Assembly (NCBI GenBank): GCA_003427395.1
Contig: BFEA01000251.1
Coordinates: 1,882,630 to 1,928,799 of the forward strand
Direction: 5' to 3'
Origin: Chara braunii
Taxonomy: Eukaryota > Streptophyta > Charophyceae > Charales > Characeae
DNA length: 46,170 bases
In this document: positions 30,391-39,825 of the stretch, piece by piece
Layout of the letters: each line of letters begins with the position of its first letter
Position numbering within the stretch: position 1 is the stretch's first letter
Program-made: the position numbers and the translations under genes
Notes under the pieces: model-generated
What the model saw: only the letters and a program-made list of their open reading frames with translations
What the model was told of the DNA's origin: nothing
Database searches by the model: none

Positions 30391-31214
30391 AAGATGTGCC
30401 AGCGCGGCTTCCCCCGCGTTAGCAAAGGGTTATGCAGTGATTACAATCAGGCATTGTAGTTGCAATATGAAATATATGTAAGCAAGAAGAAGCAGCACAG
30501 CTCCGGTTGCGGGAATCAGGAGTTTTATTTGAACACGAACGCCCAGGCCAAGGAAAAAAAAAGGCATTCGGTGGAGTTTCGCGTGGTCTTTACATGAGAG
30601 AAGTTGATAAAAATATTAACGATCATGTTTGCTGAAAGGGAGGCGAGCACTGTAACAACGAATTTGGTTAAAAAGGTAAGAAATGGCGAGGGGCAGTGAG
30701 AAATAGAGAAGGAGAATAGAGGATTAGGAGTAGGAAGAGAAAAGTTTGAAACAATAGAAATAGGCAAGATTGCGGAGTGGCAATTCAGAGTTATACATTG
30801 CAATTTCACAGGCAAATGATGAGGAGGATAAAAGTGTACTAGTCAAAGGTGGGAGAAATTGGTTTATAAAGAGAGCAAAACCAAACGAATTTACAAAGCA
30901 AGAACAGCTTTTGTACAATGATGTGTGTCATGTTAAGGTCGAGCATCGTCATCAACAAAGATAAGCAGGCTCTACACCATACGTATAGATGTGAAGACCA
31001 AAACACAGGTCGAACGTCAATGTGGAAGATATGTAGTACACATCGAAAAAATCCATGAACAAAAGAACGACGATTACGTTTAGAATTACAGGCAAACTGT
31101 CCTTCGGCGTGTATCAGCAGCGGTAGCTTGTGCACGTTGGTTTGGTTGTGCACGTGTTCCTCAATATCTGTTTGTCTTTCAGTGTAAAGTGTGTTTCGAC
31201 GTGCCCTCATCTTC
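30391..31214. other. Intron sequence, no gene; fragment related to 33290-33360
   Basis: The sequence GGGTTATGCAGTGATTACAATC...AAATATATGTAA at 30426-30482 is similar to GGGGTTATGTAGTGATTGCAATC...AAGTATATGTAA at 33297-33353, marking a shared old repeat. The rest is AT-rich with no coding signal. Confidence 0.4.
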
Positions 31215-31740
31215 ATACTAATCATTACTCTCAACAGTTGAAGTGTGCTCTTTGTCACTCGTCTCTGTGGTGTAAGTTGACGTCATGCTGTCTTGCCCGT
31301 CTTCAGGAGAGCATGGCCAATCAGCCTCCAGATCGCTGTTGTCATAATCTGTAATGATGTCACCTTCATCAGTAGTCTGTGAAGGAGAGTGTTGTCGTTC
31401 GAATTCTTGTAGCTGCTCCTGGAGTTGCTCTTCTTCACTGTGGTAGTCTGCATCCTCGTTAACATTACCTTTGTCTATGATCACTTGCATTCGTTTCACC
31501 TTGTCTTCACATCATTGACACTTCTCCTCACGCTCTTCCACGTTCTCACAGAGACGTTTGACTGTGCTGTGTGGCCAGTATCTGGCAACCCTTGTTGACG
31601 ATAGTTTGCCAGCCTCGCTCGTGCATGCTCAATGTAGCACGTGTGGCCTTCTTGTTCTTTCTGTGCTTCGCGGCGTATGGAGTACGGATTGTGTGCAGGA
31701 CAGAGACAATTCCGAGGCATCGTAGTGAAAAAAAGAAAAA
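31215..31740 (-). pseudogene. Frameshifted acidic coiled-coil ORF, unknown
   Basis: Three overlapping minus-strand frames look like one broken protein. The start is PRNCLCPAHNPYSIRREAQK followed by EQEGHTCYIEHARARLANYR (about 31600-31720). The middle is LCENVEEREEKCQ, a stop, then CEDKVKRMQVIIDKG (about 31480-31560). The end is EEEQLQEQLQEFERQHSPSQ and an acidic Ser/Thr-rich tail to a stop near 31218. The composition is far from random, with an Arg/Glu coiled coil and an acidic tail. I do not recognise the family. It may be a transposon-carried gene or a captured host gene. A frameshift and at least one stop break it. Confidence 0.45.
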
Positions 31741-32699
31741 GGGAATTGTGGGCAGGCAGTTGATGTGCGTGGATAAGCAGTTGTAATATGAGCAAAATGG
31801 AGGGACGTAGATGACGTGGAAGAACGGAGAATATAGGTGAAGGAAGTGTTCGCAGTCTCAGTACTTTGCAGAGGTGTTTGCTCTGTTTAACTGGCTATGG
31901 AGGAGAACGCAGAGAACAGTGGACAGCAGTCAGTCATGAAAACCCCCACTGCTTCGTCCTAGCACGTGGGAGGGATATGATGTACCCAGAAGGTACAGTC
32001 ATAGCCAGCAGATCTTCGCAACGCCGGCGGGCTTCCACAGATAGCGAGCAGCAAGCACGAAGCTCCACGTTGAACAGCTGCAGGTCGAGCACCAAGCACG
32101 AAGCTCCAGGTTGAAAGACGATAATACTACGCATCAGAAAAAGGACGTCTGGCATGCGGTAATCATGAGAGCATCAATCTGGAGGGCAAAGACTTAGCAC
32201 ATGACTTGGTTCCTGCAGTGCCGCCTGGAACAGTAGTAGCGTTTTGCAGATATGGTGCCATTCGTGTAAAGAGGTGGCACGGAAGCGTAGTGAAACGACG
32301 AGGTAAGGAAGAGGAGACAAACTGCCAAAGATGAGGAACGCGAGAAATGGCAAGTGCTTTGAATATTAATGGTTTTGGACCCATGTCTTGGACGGAACTA
32401 TGGGACCACAGGTGGTCCACACGTGCATCCGTGCTACAGCAGACAGTGAAAGTCAATGGAAACGGAAAGACAAAATTTCTCACTTAGACGAACCGGTCAT
32501 ACAGGCGCAAGAATGTAGAGTCAGTGTAAGAGCCTATGACAGTCGATGAGTTGACTGGAAGGTGGGCCGATGTAAAAGTGGCATCAGAGTTATTGGTCGT
32601 AAGGAATGTGGACCACACGATGCATTTCGTTAGCAAACAATGTTCGGGCCCAGAAGTACTGCTTTTAAGACCTGTCGACTTTTTTTTTGGTTTCAAATG
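31741..32699. other. Intron sequence with a short direct repeat and a 64-codon ORF
   Basis: A direct duplication of AGCAC.AAGCACGAAGCTCCA.GTTGAA occurs at about 32050-32117. The plus frame at 32536-32730 (TVDELTGRWADVKVASELLV and on) is open for 64 codons but matches nothing I know. Confidence 0.35.
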
Positions 32700-33290
32700 G
32701 GATTGGCGTGAAGTAGCAATAGGTCCTTAATAAGTGAGGTGCACGGCTGGGGGTGCGGATGTTTGGGTTCAATTCGGATAGGGGCCCATGCACCCTCCGG
32801 GGGATGCTTGGCACCCAGTTCTTAGAAATGTTTTGGGGGTGACATGGTAATAGGGCCTTAGCAACTGCGGTAGGCAGGTGTCGTGAGCTGGTCTCAGTTT
32901 CAGACCCTGATGGCATCATGTACGTTATTGGGCATGTTTGGGGCCCGACGCGTGGGGTAGTGATAGGCATTGGTGTTAAGCAGTAGCAAGGCCTTAGCAA
33001 TTGACCCAGGGGGCTGGGGTTGAGCAGGTGTTGGGTTCAATCCCGATCATGGTCATTTACCATTGCTCGACATGGTCGATGCCGTCCACCTCGACATGGG
33101 CATTGGCATGAAGTAGTAACAGAGCTTTAGCAACTGAGATGGGCGGCTGGTTTTAAGTTAGGTGTAGGGTTCAATCCAACTGGCGGTGCATTTACTTTCG
33201 TCGTCATGGTTGGTGCTGGCCCGGACATCCGCATTCTGTTAACTAGTAACAGAACTGTAGCAACTGACGTAGCAAATTGCTCGCCCGCAT
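32700..33290 (+). repeat. Diverged ~130-bp tandem array with B-box-like sites
   Basis: Four to five units begin with a [GC]ATTGG[CT][GA]TGAAGTAGTAAC-like block, then CTTAGCAACTGA, then GGCGGCTGG and TTGGGTTCAATCC. The best units start near 32700, 32837, 32966, 33099 and 33232. GGTTCAATCCC at 33034-33044 matches the RNA polymerase III B-box consensus, GGTTCAATCCA at 33168-33178 nearly does, and 32765-32775 is weaker. The unit resembles a tRNA-related SINE head repeated in tandem. Confidence 0.7.
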
Positions 33291-33488
33291 TATGAAGGGG
33301 TTATGTAGTGATTGCAATCTGGTATTGTACTCGGGGGATGAAGTATATGTAACGCGCGAGAGAAATCCAGGTGTGGAGAGCAAAAGACAAACGATGTTTG
33401 TAAGCACATGAGAATTGACTTTCGAAGAAAATTGTTGTCAGAAAACACATAATATGTAGCCAAAAAATATGAGCGTACCTTTTCCTGA

Positions 33489-34343
33489 TGAATGGATTCA
33501 CGCTGTAAGCTTTCCCAGTCCCTGTTCTAGGGTCCCTGATTACCACAGTCCAGGCCCCAATTGTTTAGAGTCTTAGGGCCTGTAGGATCAGACACCTTAG
33601 GTCGCTGGCTACAGTACCATACAGTACCATACAGTACCAGTAGGAGCACATCAAGTCCCCAGAAAAAAATTGCAGCAGCCTCACAAGAAAGTCAGGAAAT
33701 TTCCCAAAATAGCAATCGGCAAGGCAGAGGCTGAAGGAGGCCACTACGGATTGAAGCAGGCACGAAACAATCCACTACAACTATATATCTTGGACTGCAG
33801 TGCCGGAGGCGGGCAGTTATTCATTTCGCAAATTTGTGGAAGCGCTGCTGAGAGCTTGTGCAGACTAGCGACCTGGACGAAGAAGAACGCTGAAGCGAGG
33901 AAGAAGACCAGCACCCTGGCTGTAACAGACCACCATAGCCAGGAGGGAGGAGACGAAGTGTTGGCAGCCGTAACCACCCGTTTGCAGTGAGACACACCGC
34001 AGAGGCATTCAGGGTAGATCTGGGACATTGTAGAGAGAGAAACAGTGAGTGAGGAACAGCGAGCGAGGAACAGTGCAAGTGAAAGAGAGAGAGGAGTAGA
34101 GTATAGAGAGAGAGAGAGCGAGAGAGGAAAGAAAAAGAAGCAGGAGGGAGTCAGATACATACCTGAGGAGTGTTGCAGCGGTTGAAACATATTCCCAAAC
34201 CTTTTCAAGTGTATATTATTGTGCTTTGAATGGAACTTTGAATTTACACTGTTCATGGACACCGCTCAAGCTTGTGTAAACGCCATCTGAATGTTCCCAA
34301 TTGCATGTTGTATTTTGAGTTGAATCTTGCGAGGTTCATTGCA
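33489..34343 (+). mobile_element. Family B 5' LTR
   Basis: It starts TGAATGGATTCACGCTG and ends GGTTCATTGCA (855 bases), then one base and a primer site. It has TATA-like AACTATATATCTTGG near 33780. It carries a small local triplication of ACAGTACCAT (33614-33643). Blocks match the LTR pair at 36359 and 41620 throughout. Confidence 0.9.
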
Positions 34344-34553
34344 CTGGTATCGGAGCTGGAACCCGTTGCACTGCAGTCGTGGAAGAAAGTCGGCAAGGCA
34401 TAAGGCTGACGGGTGTGTGCGTGTCGAGGTTTCACTGTAGCAGGCGAGAAGAAAGAAAAAGGTGCTGAATTAAGATTGGAGCAGGATCTACGTAACTGCA
34501 GCAGACCAAGATCGGTGGGGAGCGACATCGTGAAGACCCAAGTGAAGTGCTTT
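34344..34553 (+). mobile_element. Family B primer site and leader, truncated
   Basis: The primer site TGGTATCGGAGC is at 34345-34356. The leader follows that at 37169-37393 closely (AACCCGTTGCACTGC, GGCAAGGCATAAGG, GCAGACCAAGAT, GTGAAGACC.AAGTGAAGTGC) and stops abruptly at about 34553. No gag follows, so this is an LTR-plus-leader remnant. Confidence 0.85.
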
Positions 34554-34632
34554 GACGAGTAAGATTCTGAATTTCCAGACCAAGATTGAGTCAACACAAA
34601 ACTTTGACGAGTAAGATTCTGAATTTCCAGAC
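34550..34632. repeat. 31-bp direct duplication at the leader breakpoint
   Basis: The 31-base stretch starting CTTTGACGAGTAAGATTCTG is identical at 34550-34580 and 34602-34632. It lies exactly where family B leader homology ends. Confidence 0.9.
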
Positions 34633-35850
34633 AGTTCCCACTGTCTCTCTTCTCCTGTGGGATTGCATCTCGTGTGTGAAGCTTTGCATGTTGAAGTGTA
34701 AGGTTGTTTTATCATGGAAAGCAGTGTGAATGAATTTGTAAAATCAATGCAATTGGTGTTGGGGCAGACTCTTGGTGTCTTCCCAACGGGCAAAAGCCGG
34801 CATTGCGATCTATGCCTGCCTGCCTGTGATTGAGACGAGTTGTGTGTCAGCTGAAGCGATTTGCAGCTTGGAGGATTGACTGCCCAGAAGGGTTATTCGG
34901 CAAAGAGGTAGGGTGGGCCGTGGAAGAAGAGGTCAATGGAAGAGGCAGATTTACCAGCAAAGTGCATAGAGCAATTGGAGCCAGCACAGAGCATCATCAA
35001 GCTGATGTAAAGTGCCTTGTCAACCCTTATTGTGTCATTGATGTTGGGACCGGTGGTCTTTCCCAGGGTCAAGCTGCTGTACTCAATTCTTGTTGTTGTC
35101 AATAGGTCGGTCAGATAGGCCATGAACGTTCCAGATCGCTCGGTCAACTCGCCGGGCGATGTGACGCCGTGGTAGCCGCACAGGCACGAGCGACAGCACT
35201 CACTAAACAAGTTGTCTAGCCCACCACAGGTTACCAGTTCACCAAGATTACTTCGTACGGGTCTGATGAAAGAGCTGGTACAACCACTGCAGTGCAAGCC
35301 CACCGCAGGTTCTTATTTTCATCAAACAAACCATCCCCAGGTTGTTCACGGTTCTCAGATTTATCAGGAGTTTTTCGTTTTTCAATTGGTTCAGACTCCT
35401 CACAGTTCCACTCTTGATCTTGGATTTTACTTCACTCATACGTTCATTCATTTCCAGAACTGATATTTGAGCTCCACTCTTGATTTCAATCCTCCAAATC
35501 CCACCACCACCATTCTTGTCCCAGACTTGCACTGATCAGGCGCACTTTATTGAGGCATAGGTTGTCATGATGCCTCTTCTGAACTCAACCACAGAATTCC
35601 AGGTAACCTCTATCTGGGGACCTCCTTTTTTAATTTGTCAAAGAACTTCGAAGTTCTGTGGGGAAAATCGAAAGAAAAGAGAAAAAATCATCATACTTGC
35701 TACATAGTTTTAGAAAGGAGGGGAAAAAAAAAAAAAAAACATCACAGATGCTAACCAGTAAGAGTCATAGTTTTTAGAAGGGAGGAAAAGAAGAAAAAAA
35801 AATCACAGATGCTACCCAGTAAGAGGTTGGAAGTGGTGCAACGCACTCAC
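34633..35850. other. Intron sequence, no gene recognised
   Basis: A 136-codon minus-strand frame (34893-35303) and a 94-codon one (35248-35532) are open but match nothing I know and lack splice or family signals. The stretch 35680-35830 has A-rich runs and a duplicated block: AAAA...ATCACAGATGCTA.CCAGTAAGAG at 35736-35764 and 35800-35826. Confidence 0.35.
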
Positions 35851-35909
35851 AAGGGAGTCTGCTTCGTCAAGGCCATTTTTCAGCTCCGCAAGTTTTTGTT
35901 TCTTTGCCT
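35851..35909 (-). CDS. VTI1: VTI1-type v-SNARE, short Habc exon
   Basis: A 59-base exon encodes AKKQKLAELKNGLDEADSL. It aligns with the second helix of VTI1 proteins (KKQK...GLD[DE]A[ED].L) that directly precedes IR[KR]MDLEAR. The minus-strand acceptor is TTTGCTGCAG (exon starts with the last two bases of a codon, AG), and the donor GTGAGT follows the CTT codon at 35851. The phase-0 join to 29461 gives ADSL-IRRMDLEA with no gap. A second acceptor three bases into the exon-side (CAGAG) is possible and would change the phase. The match is short, but its place, orientation, splice sites and frame all agree. Confidence 0.85.
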
Positions 35910-36100
35910 CTGCAGCAAATGCACAGCATTAACAAGCAGACAAATGCCGTTCACATTAACTTAAAATAAGCGTAACTTAAAATAAATTTAAATAATAATT
36001 GAAAAAAAGCGGGAACAAAGCATAGGCATTAGTCATCTAACCTCCCAACAGAAATATTTATTAAAAAAAGAGAACATGTTCAGAAAACATAAAAGCTTAC
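35910..36100 (-). other. VTI1: AT-rich intron
   Basis: A short AT-rich interval between the exon at 35851 and the candidate exon at 36101, with a TTTAAATTTATTTTAAG stretch. No YE..F-type first-helix sequence was found in it. Confidence 0.5.
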
Positions 36101-36145
36101 CGAGTGACGACATTTTCCAATCGTTTATATATCGATCATCGAAAG
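36101..36145 (-). CDS. Candidate 5' exon of VTI1 (uncertain)
   Basis: On the minus strand a T-rich tract and the acceptor CTCGGAG precede 45 bases. These read FDDRYINDWKMSSL plus one base, then the strong donor GGTAAGC (36100-36095). The phase left (one base) fits the AG-start of the next exon, giving GAG. FDDRY..DW loosely resembles the FEGYE..[YF] start of the VTI1 first helix. Alternatively the ATG at 36113-36111 is the start codon and everything above it is 5' UTR. Either way about 15-30 residues of the usual first helix are not accounted for, so another small exon may exist. The evidence is weak. Confidence 0.35.
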
Positions 36146-36358
36146 CTCCGAGGGAAAAAAAAAAATAAAAAAAATAACAGTGGCTTTTATTCCACTAGGA
36201 ACAATTCGCAACTATTCCATCAATTCCTTTCGTCATTGCTTTTTCGTCATTAAGAGAACCGTTTTAAATAATTTTGCCTGCCTGTTTGGTCAAAAAAAAA
36301 AAAAAAAGAAGGAAAATTTGTCGAAATCAATAGAGTTAATATTTGAAGTTACTCGTAT

Positions 36359-37168
36359 TGAATGGATTCACACTGCAAATTTTCTCAGACCCTGCTCCAG
36401 GGTCCCCAATTATTGCAGTCCCCAAACCCTACCGGTAGCTGAATCTTAGGGTCTGTAGGTGTAGGCGTCGCAGGTCAGTGAGTACAGTACCTGTAGCAGC
36501 GTGCAGTCCCCAAAGTCCAAAATTTGCAACAGCCTTCCCAAAATAGCAACTTGGCAAGGCAGAGGCCGAAGGAGGCCAGTACCGATTGAAGCAGGCACAC
36601 CCAGCCCACTTCAACTATATATTTTGGGCTGCAGTGCCGGAGGATAGTCAGTTGTCATTTCGCAAATTTGTGGAAGCTGTTGGAGCTTGTGCGGACTAGC
36701 AACCTGGACGAAGAAGTGCGCCGAAGGGAGGAAGAAGACCAGCGCCCTTGATGCGACAGACCACCATAGCCAGGAGAGTGGGAGATGAAGTGTTTGGCGG
36801 CCTAGCCACCCGTTGTTGTGAGGCACACCGCAGAGGCATTCAGGGTAGATCAAGGACATTGTAGAGGGAGGAACAGTAGCAGGGAGCACCGTGGGACGAA
36901 CAGTGCAGAGATGTGAGTGGAGAGATAGAGAGTAAGAGAGGGAGAGAAGAACCAGATCGGAGGGGGAGAAAGTCGGGTACTTACCGGAGTGTGTTGCAGC
37001 AGTGGAGACCGCCCAGTCCCAACCTTTTTAATTGTATATTATTTGTACTTCGAGTGGAATTTCGAATTGGCACTGTTCATGGCCATAGCCCAAGCTTGTG
37101 AGTTCTTTATCTGAATGCTCCCAATTTGCATGTGGTATTTCGAGTTGGATCTTACGGGGATCATTGCA
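36359..37168 (+). mobile_element. Family B 5' LTR (two-LTR element)
   Basis: It runs from TGAATGGATTCACACTGC to GGGGATCATTGCA (810 bases). It is nearly the same as the 3' LTR at 41620-42430 but with scattered differences and small indels. AACTATATATTTTGG near 36613 is a likely TATA box, with a GA-rich zone at 36915-36950. On the opposite strand CCGGTAAGTACCC (36979-36987 region) is a perfect splice-donor sequence. The five bases before (CGTAT) and after the element (ATATA) do not match as a target duplication. Confidence 0.92.
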
Positions 37169-37169
37169 C

Positions 37170-37181
37170 TGGTATCGGAGC
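37170..37181 (+). other. Primer binding site, tRNA-Met type
   Basis: TGGTATCGGAGC has one difference from TGGTATCAGAGC and lies one base after the LTR end. It is identical in the copy at 34345-34356. Confidence 0.9.
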
Positions 37182-37580
37182 TGTAACCCGTTGCACTGCG
37201 GTGGTGGAAGTAAGCTGGCAAAGCATAAGGCCAGCGGGTGCGTGTGTGTCGCGGTTTCACTGTAGCAGAGAAGGGAAAAGGTGCTGAATTGAGATTGGAA
37301 AAGGTGCTGAATTGAGATTGGAGCGGGATCTACGTACCTGTAGCAGACCAAGATAGGCGGGGAGCGGCATTGTGAAGACCAAAGTGAAGTGCTTTCGGCC
37401 CTTAGCCCTGCCTGCTGAACCTTTTGCTGTTTTTGTGAAATTTCCACGTATTTCCTTGGTAACGTTGCTGCTGGTCGAGCACTGTAGACATCATCCCATC
37501 AAGTGCAGTCGGACCCCGAGTCAGGTATAGATAAGTGTTGAGATTAGTGAAGTTGTGGGTTAAGCCTACGTGGTGAGGAG

Positions 37581-38309
37581 GTGGAGCGTACTTACCGCTG
37601 TGTCGATCTCTCGCCATGGATGATTACCCGATGTTTGCTCTCCTTTTTCATGTCCGTCATATGGTGGCCCCTCCTACTGTTCATTTTTCCGCTGGGTTTC
37701 CACCGGACCACTAGGATGACCGTGGTCACAAAGTCCGGCAGAGTCACTGAGCCATACACAGTGGAGGAACAGGCAGAGATAAACTGGCGGTTGAAAGAGA
37801 AAAAGGAGGAGAAAGCAACGAAGAGAGAGGAAGAGTTGAGAAAGAAGATGGAGGTGGAGAGGAAGAAGTTGGAGGAAGAAATGGCAAAACAGCTGGAAGA
37901 GAAGATGATGAGGCAGCTGGAGGAGGACTGGAAAAAGATTGAAGAAGAAGAGGAAAAGGTGGAGTTGCAAGTGCAAGATGGGGAGGAAGGCATGGTGGAG
38001 TATGTGCTCCCCAAGGAAAAGGAAGCAGGGGAGTGCAGCTATGAGACCACCCTAAGTTTTGATCAGGACATTCCTGAAGTTTGGGCGGCGCAGTTTGATT
38101 ACGGCGTAGAGCAGCCTGAGGATGAGACTGCAGAAGAGAATGCTGCATTTACAAAGATTCTAGAGACTGCTACGGCGAAGGAGAGAGAATATATGATAAT
38201 GGTGAGAGAAGCCAAAATACAGCTTAGACTGGCGGCATTGATCGGTGGGAATCGACGGTCCAATCATACGCATATGCGCAATGCATTCCAGAGGGAGACA
38301 AAGTTTTGA
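37581..38309 (+). pseudogene. Gag N-terminal part with coiled coil, family B
   Basis: A 242-codon frame. An N-terminal stretch with a hydrophobic segment (about residues 17-42) comes from leader sequence. The likely Gag begins near MTVVTKSGRVTEPYTVEEQA (residue 46). Residues of about 70-130 are a highly charged coiled coil (EERKK, MAKQLEEKMMRQLEEDWKKI), followed by the capsid start DIPEVWAAQFDYGVEQPEDE. It ends at TKF with a stop. The capsid continues in another frame (GDKVLIAYSCLSGAAANFAL from about 38297), so a frameshift near 38280-38295 broke the gene. Gag would build the particle. The coiled coil may aid multimerisation. Confidence 0.75.
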
Positions 38310-38856
38310 TAGCTTATTCGTGCCTAAGTGGCGCTGCTGCGAATTTTGCACTATCACTAGCCAATGCGGCAGGCTGCGATCGTGATATGGTAGCATACTC
38401 ACAGAAGCTCTCAAGACCTTCTTAGATGCCATCCGCAACCGATTTGAGGATAAGACCAGTGCCATGAGGACCGTAGACAGGTTGAACAGCATTCACCTTA
38501 GGAAGTGGAAGAATGTGTCAGCCTTGAAGGCCACGATGGATGAATTGTTGCAGACCCCGGATCACGGACTGACCCCCGAACAGATTTTGAACAACTTCGC
38601 GAGAGCCCTCTCTGATTCCATCAAGAGCAACCTCTATGCTAAGATCAAAGAGGACGGCATGACTTACGACAAGTTCAGTAAGTTAGCGATGGAGCAGGCT
38701 GGGTACCTCCAAGAAGCAAATTGCCATTGGTACAAGGACTTGGAGAAGGGAAAGGCTTGGAAAGGTAAGACCATTGCGGGGAGTATTACGGGCAAGGACA
38801 TCCTAGTGGTGATGTTTGAAGGAGGAGGTTGTGAGCCCTCACTTATGATCAAATAG
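38297..38856 (+). pseudogene. Gag capsid part, family B
   Basis: After the first frameshift the sequence reads AYSCLSGAAANFALSLANAA and CDRDMVAYSQKLSRPS. A second shift at about 38395-38405 restores TEALKTFLDAIRNRFEDKTS and the frame at 38464-38856, with LNSIHLRKWKNVSALKATMD, ELLQTPDHGLTPEQILNNFA and YDKFSKLAMEQAGYLQEANC. The pattern (NRF.D, L..L.., F...L) is that of a retrotransposon Gag capsid. It precedes an RGG-box and zinc knuckle as expected. Confidence 0.75.
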
Positions 38857-38904
38857 AATATGGGTTAGATGGGGACAGTTGTGGAGTCCAAGGAGGTGAC
38901 TTTA

Positions 38905-39455
38905 TTGCTGTAGTCTTTGGGGGAGGACGAGGAGGAAGAGGCGGCCGAGGTAGAGGAGGTCGTGGTTGGGGAGGAAGAGGACATGGCTTTCAGGGAGAGT
39001 GCAGCAATGGAGGCTGTGCAGAGGGAGGTAGGGGTTATGGACCCCCACATGGTAGCACCGGCCATGCCCCTCAACAGCAAGGCAGGGGTAGAGGACATTT
39101 CACCCTCGCCAACAATGGCAATTCGAGCGGAAGAGGAACTGCACCACTTAGATACCCATGGCACCCTGGACGTGCAGAGGGGGAGCCATGGAGGGAGTTG
39201 GGTATGACCTATGACATGTGGCTCAAGAGAATCAAGGAAGGGACCTGCCTAAAATGTGGAGAGGCAGGCCATCTGATTCCTTGGTGCCCTGAATTGAAAT
39301 CGCCGTCAAAAGGCAACAGCCGGTAGGAGTGGCAGTTGCTCCTACTACGGGCCTTGGGTACATTACAAGAAGCACACACTGCAAGAGAGACCTCCAACCC
39401 GAGGACCCCAACGGCAGAGGCTGATGTAGGCCCCCACCTAGATAGTTGTCCAGAG
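38905..39455 (+). pseudogene. Gag nucleocapsid with RGG box and zinc knuckle, family B
   Basis: In the frame opposite to the longest ORF, the sequence gives GGRGGRGRGGRGWGGRGHG, a Gly/Arg-rich box. It is followed by Gly/His/Gln-rich sequence (about 38920-39110). A consensus CCHC zinc knuckle, CLKCGEAGHLIPWC, lies at 39246-39287 with intact C-X2-C-X4-H-X4-C. Both modules bind RNA and would package the element transcript. The frame runs to a stop at about 39426. The overlapping Glu/Val-rich frames at 38917-39207 and the frame from 39336 are shifted readings. It is joined to protease by another frameshift. Confidence 0.8.
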
Positions 39456-39825
39456 ACTGCTTGTGCTAGGGTCTCTCTAGGTGGCTCCCTCGCAGGCATT
39501 GGTGATGAGTTGATCACTCGTTGCCCTGCCTGGGCTGAAATGAAGAAGAGAAGAGGGCAGCTGATTTTGGCAAACGTAGAGATTAGTCGGACGCGAGTGG
39601 GATCCTTAGTGGATAGTGGCTCTACTCAAAGTTTTATCAGCAGGAGAGGACTGGAGAAGTTGCACTTAGGAATGAAGGTGCAGAAGTTGAGTGAGCCGGT
39701 AGTGAGTAGACTGGTCGATAATCACGAGATGCGAGTGGAGGAATACATCGAGGGGATCAAGGCATACTTCCGATTAGAGGAGGGGAAAAAGGTGGAGAAG
39801 ATTATGCATTCCTTTACCCTCTTTG
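39456..39825 (+). pseudogene. Aspartic protease, family B, truncated
   Basis: The frame at 39336-39872 contains ITRCPAWAEMKKRRGQLILA, then RTRVGSLVDSGSTQSFISRR, with an intact D-S-G active site, and LEKLHLGMKVQKLSEPVVSR. It ends in EYIEGIKAYFRLEEGKKVEK and IMHSFTLF. At about 39823-39830 the reading runs directly into RNase H (ALRQALNHWRHYLLR). The second half of protease, all of RT and most of RNase H are therefore deleted. The protease would process Gag-Pol, but the flap and C-half are missing. Confidence 0.85.

Larger units (their letters stand above)
29462..35850 (-). other. VTI1: VTI1 intron (6.4 kb) with family B LTRs
   Basis: The segment is bounded by the donor GTGAGT (35850-35845) and the acceptor CAG at 29462, phase 0. 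It contains two family B LTR copies, a roughly 130-bp repeat array and unassigned sequence. Confidence 0.8.

Noticed and set aside
34893-35303. 136-codon minus-strand ORF in the VTI1 intron
   Set aside because: It has no recognisable motif and no splice sites agreeing with VTI1, and its composition is ordinary. It is kept only as unassigned.
37592-38014. Ser/Phe-rich minus-strand ORFs opposite gag
   Set aside because: They are mirror images of the Glu/Lys coiled-coil codons of the plus-strand Gag.
38917-39207. Glu/Val-rich ORF
   Set aside because: It is an out-of-frame reading of the RGG-box coding sequence. The RGG and zinc-knuckle frame is the real one.
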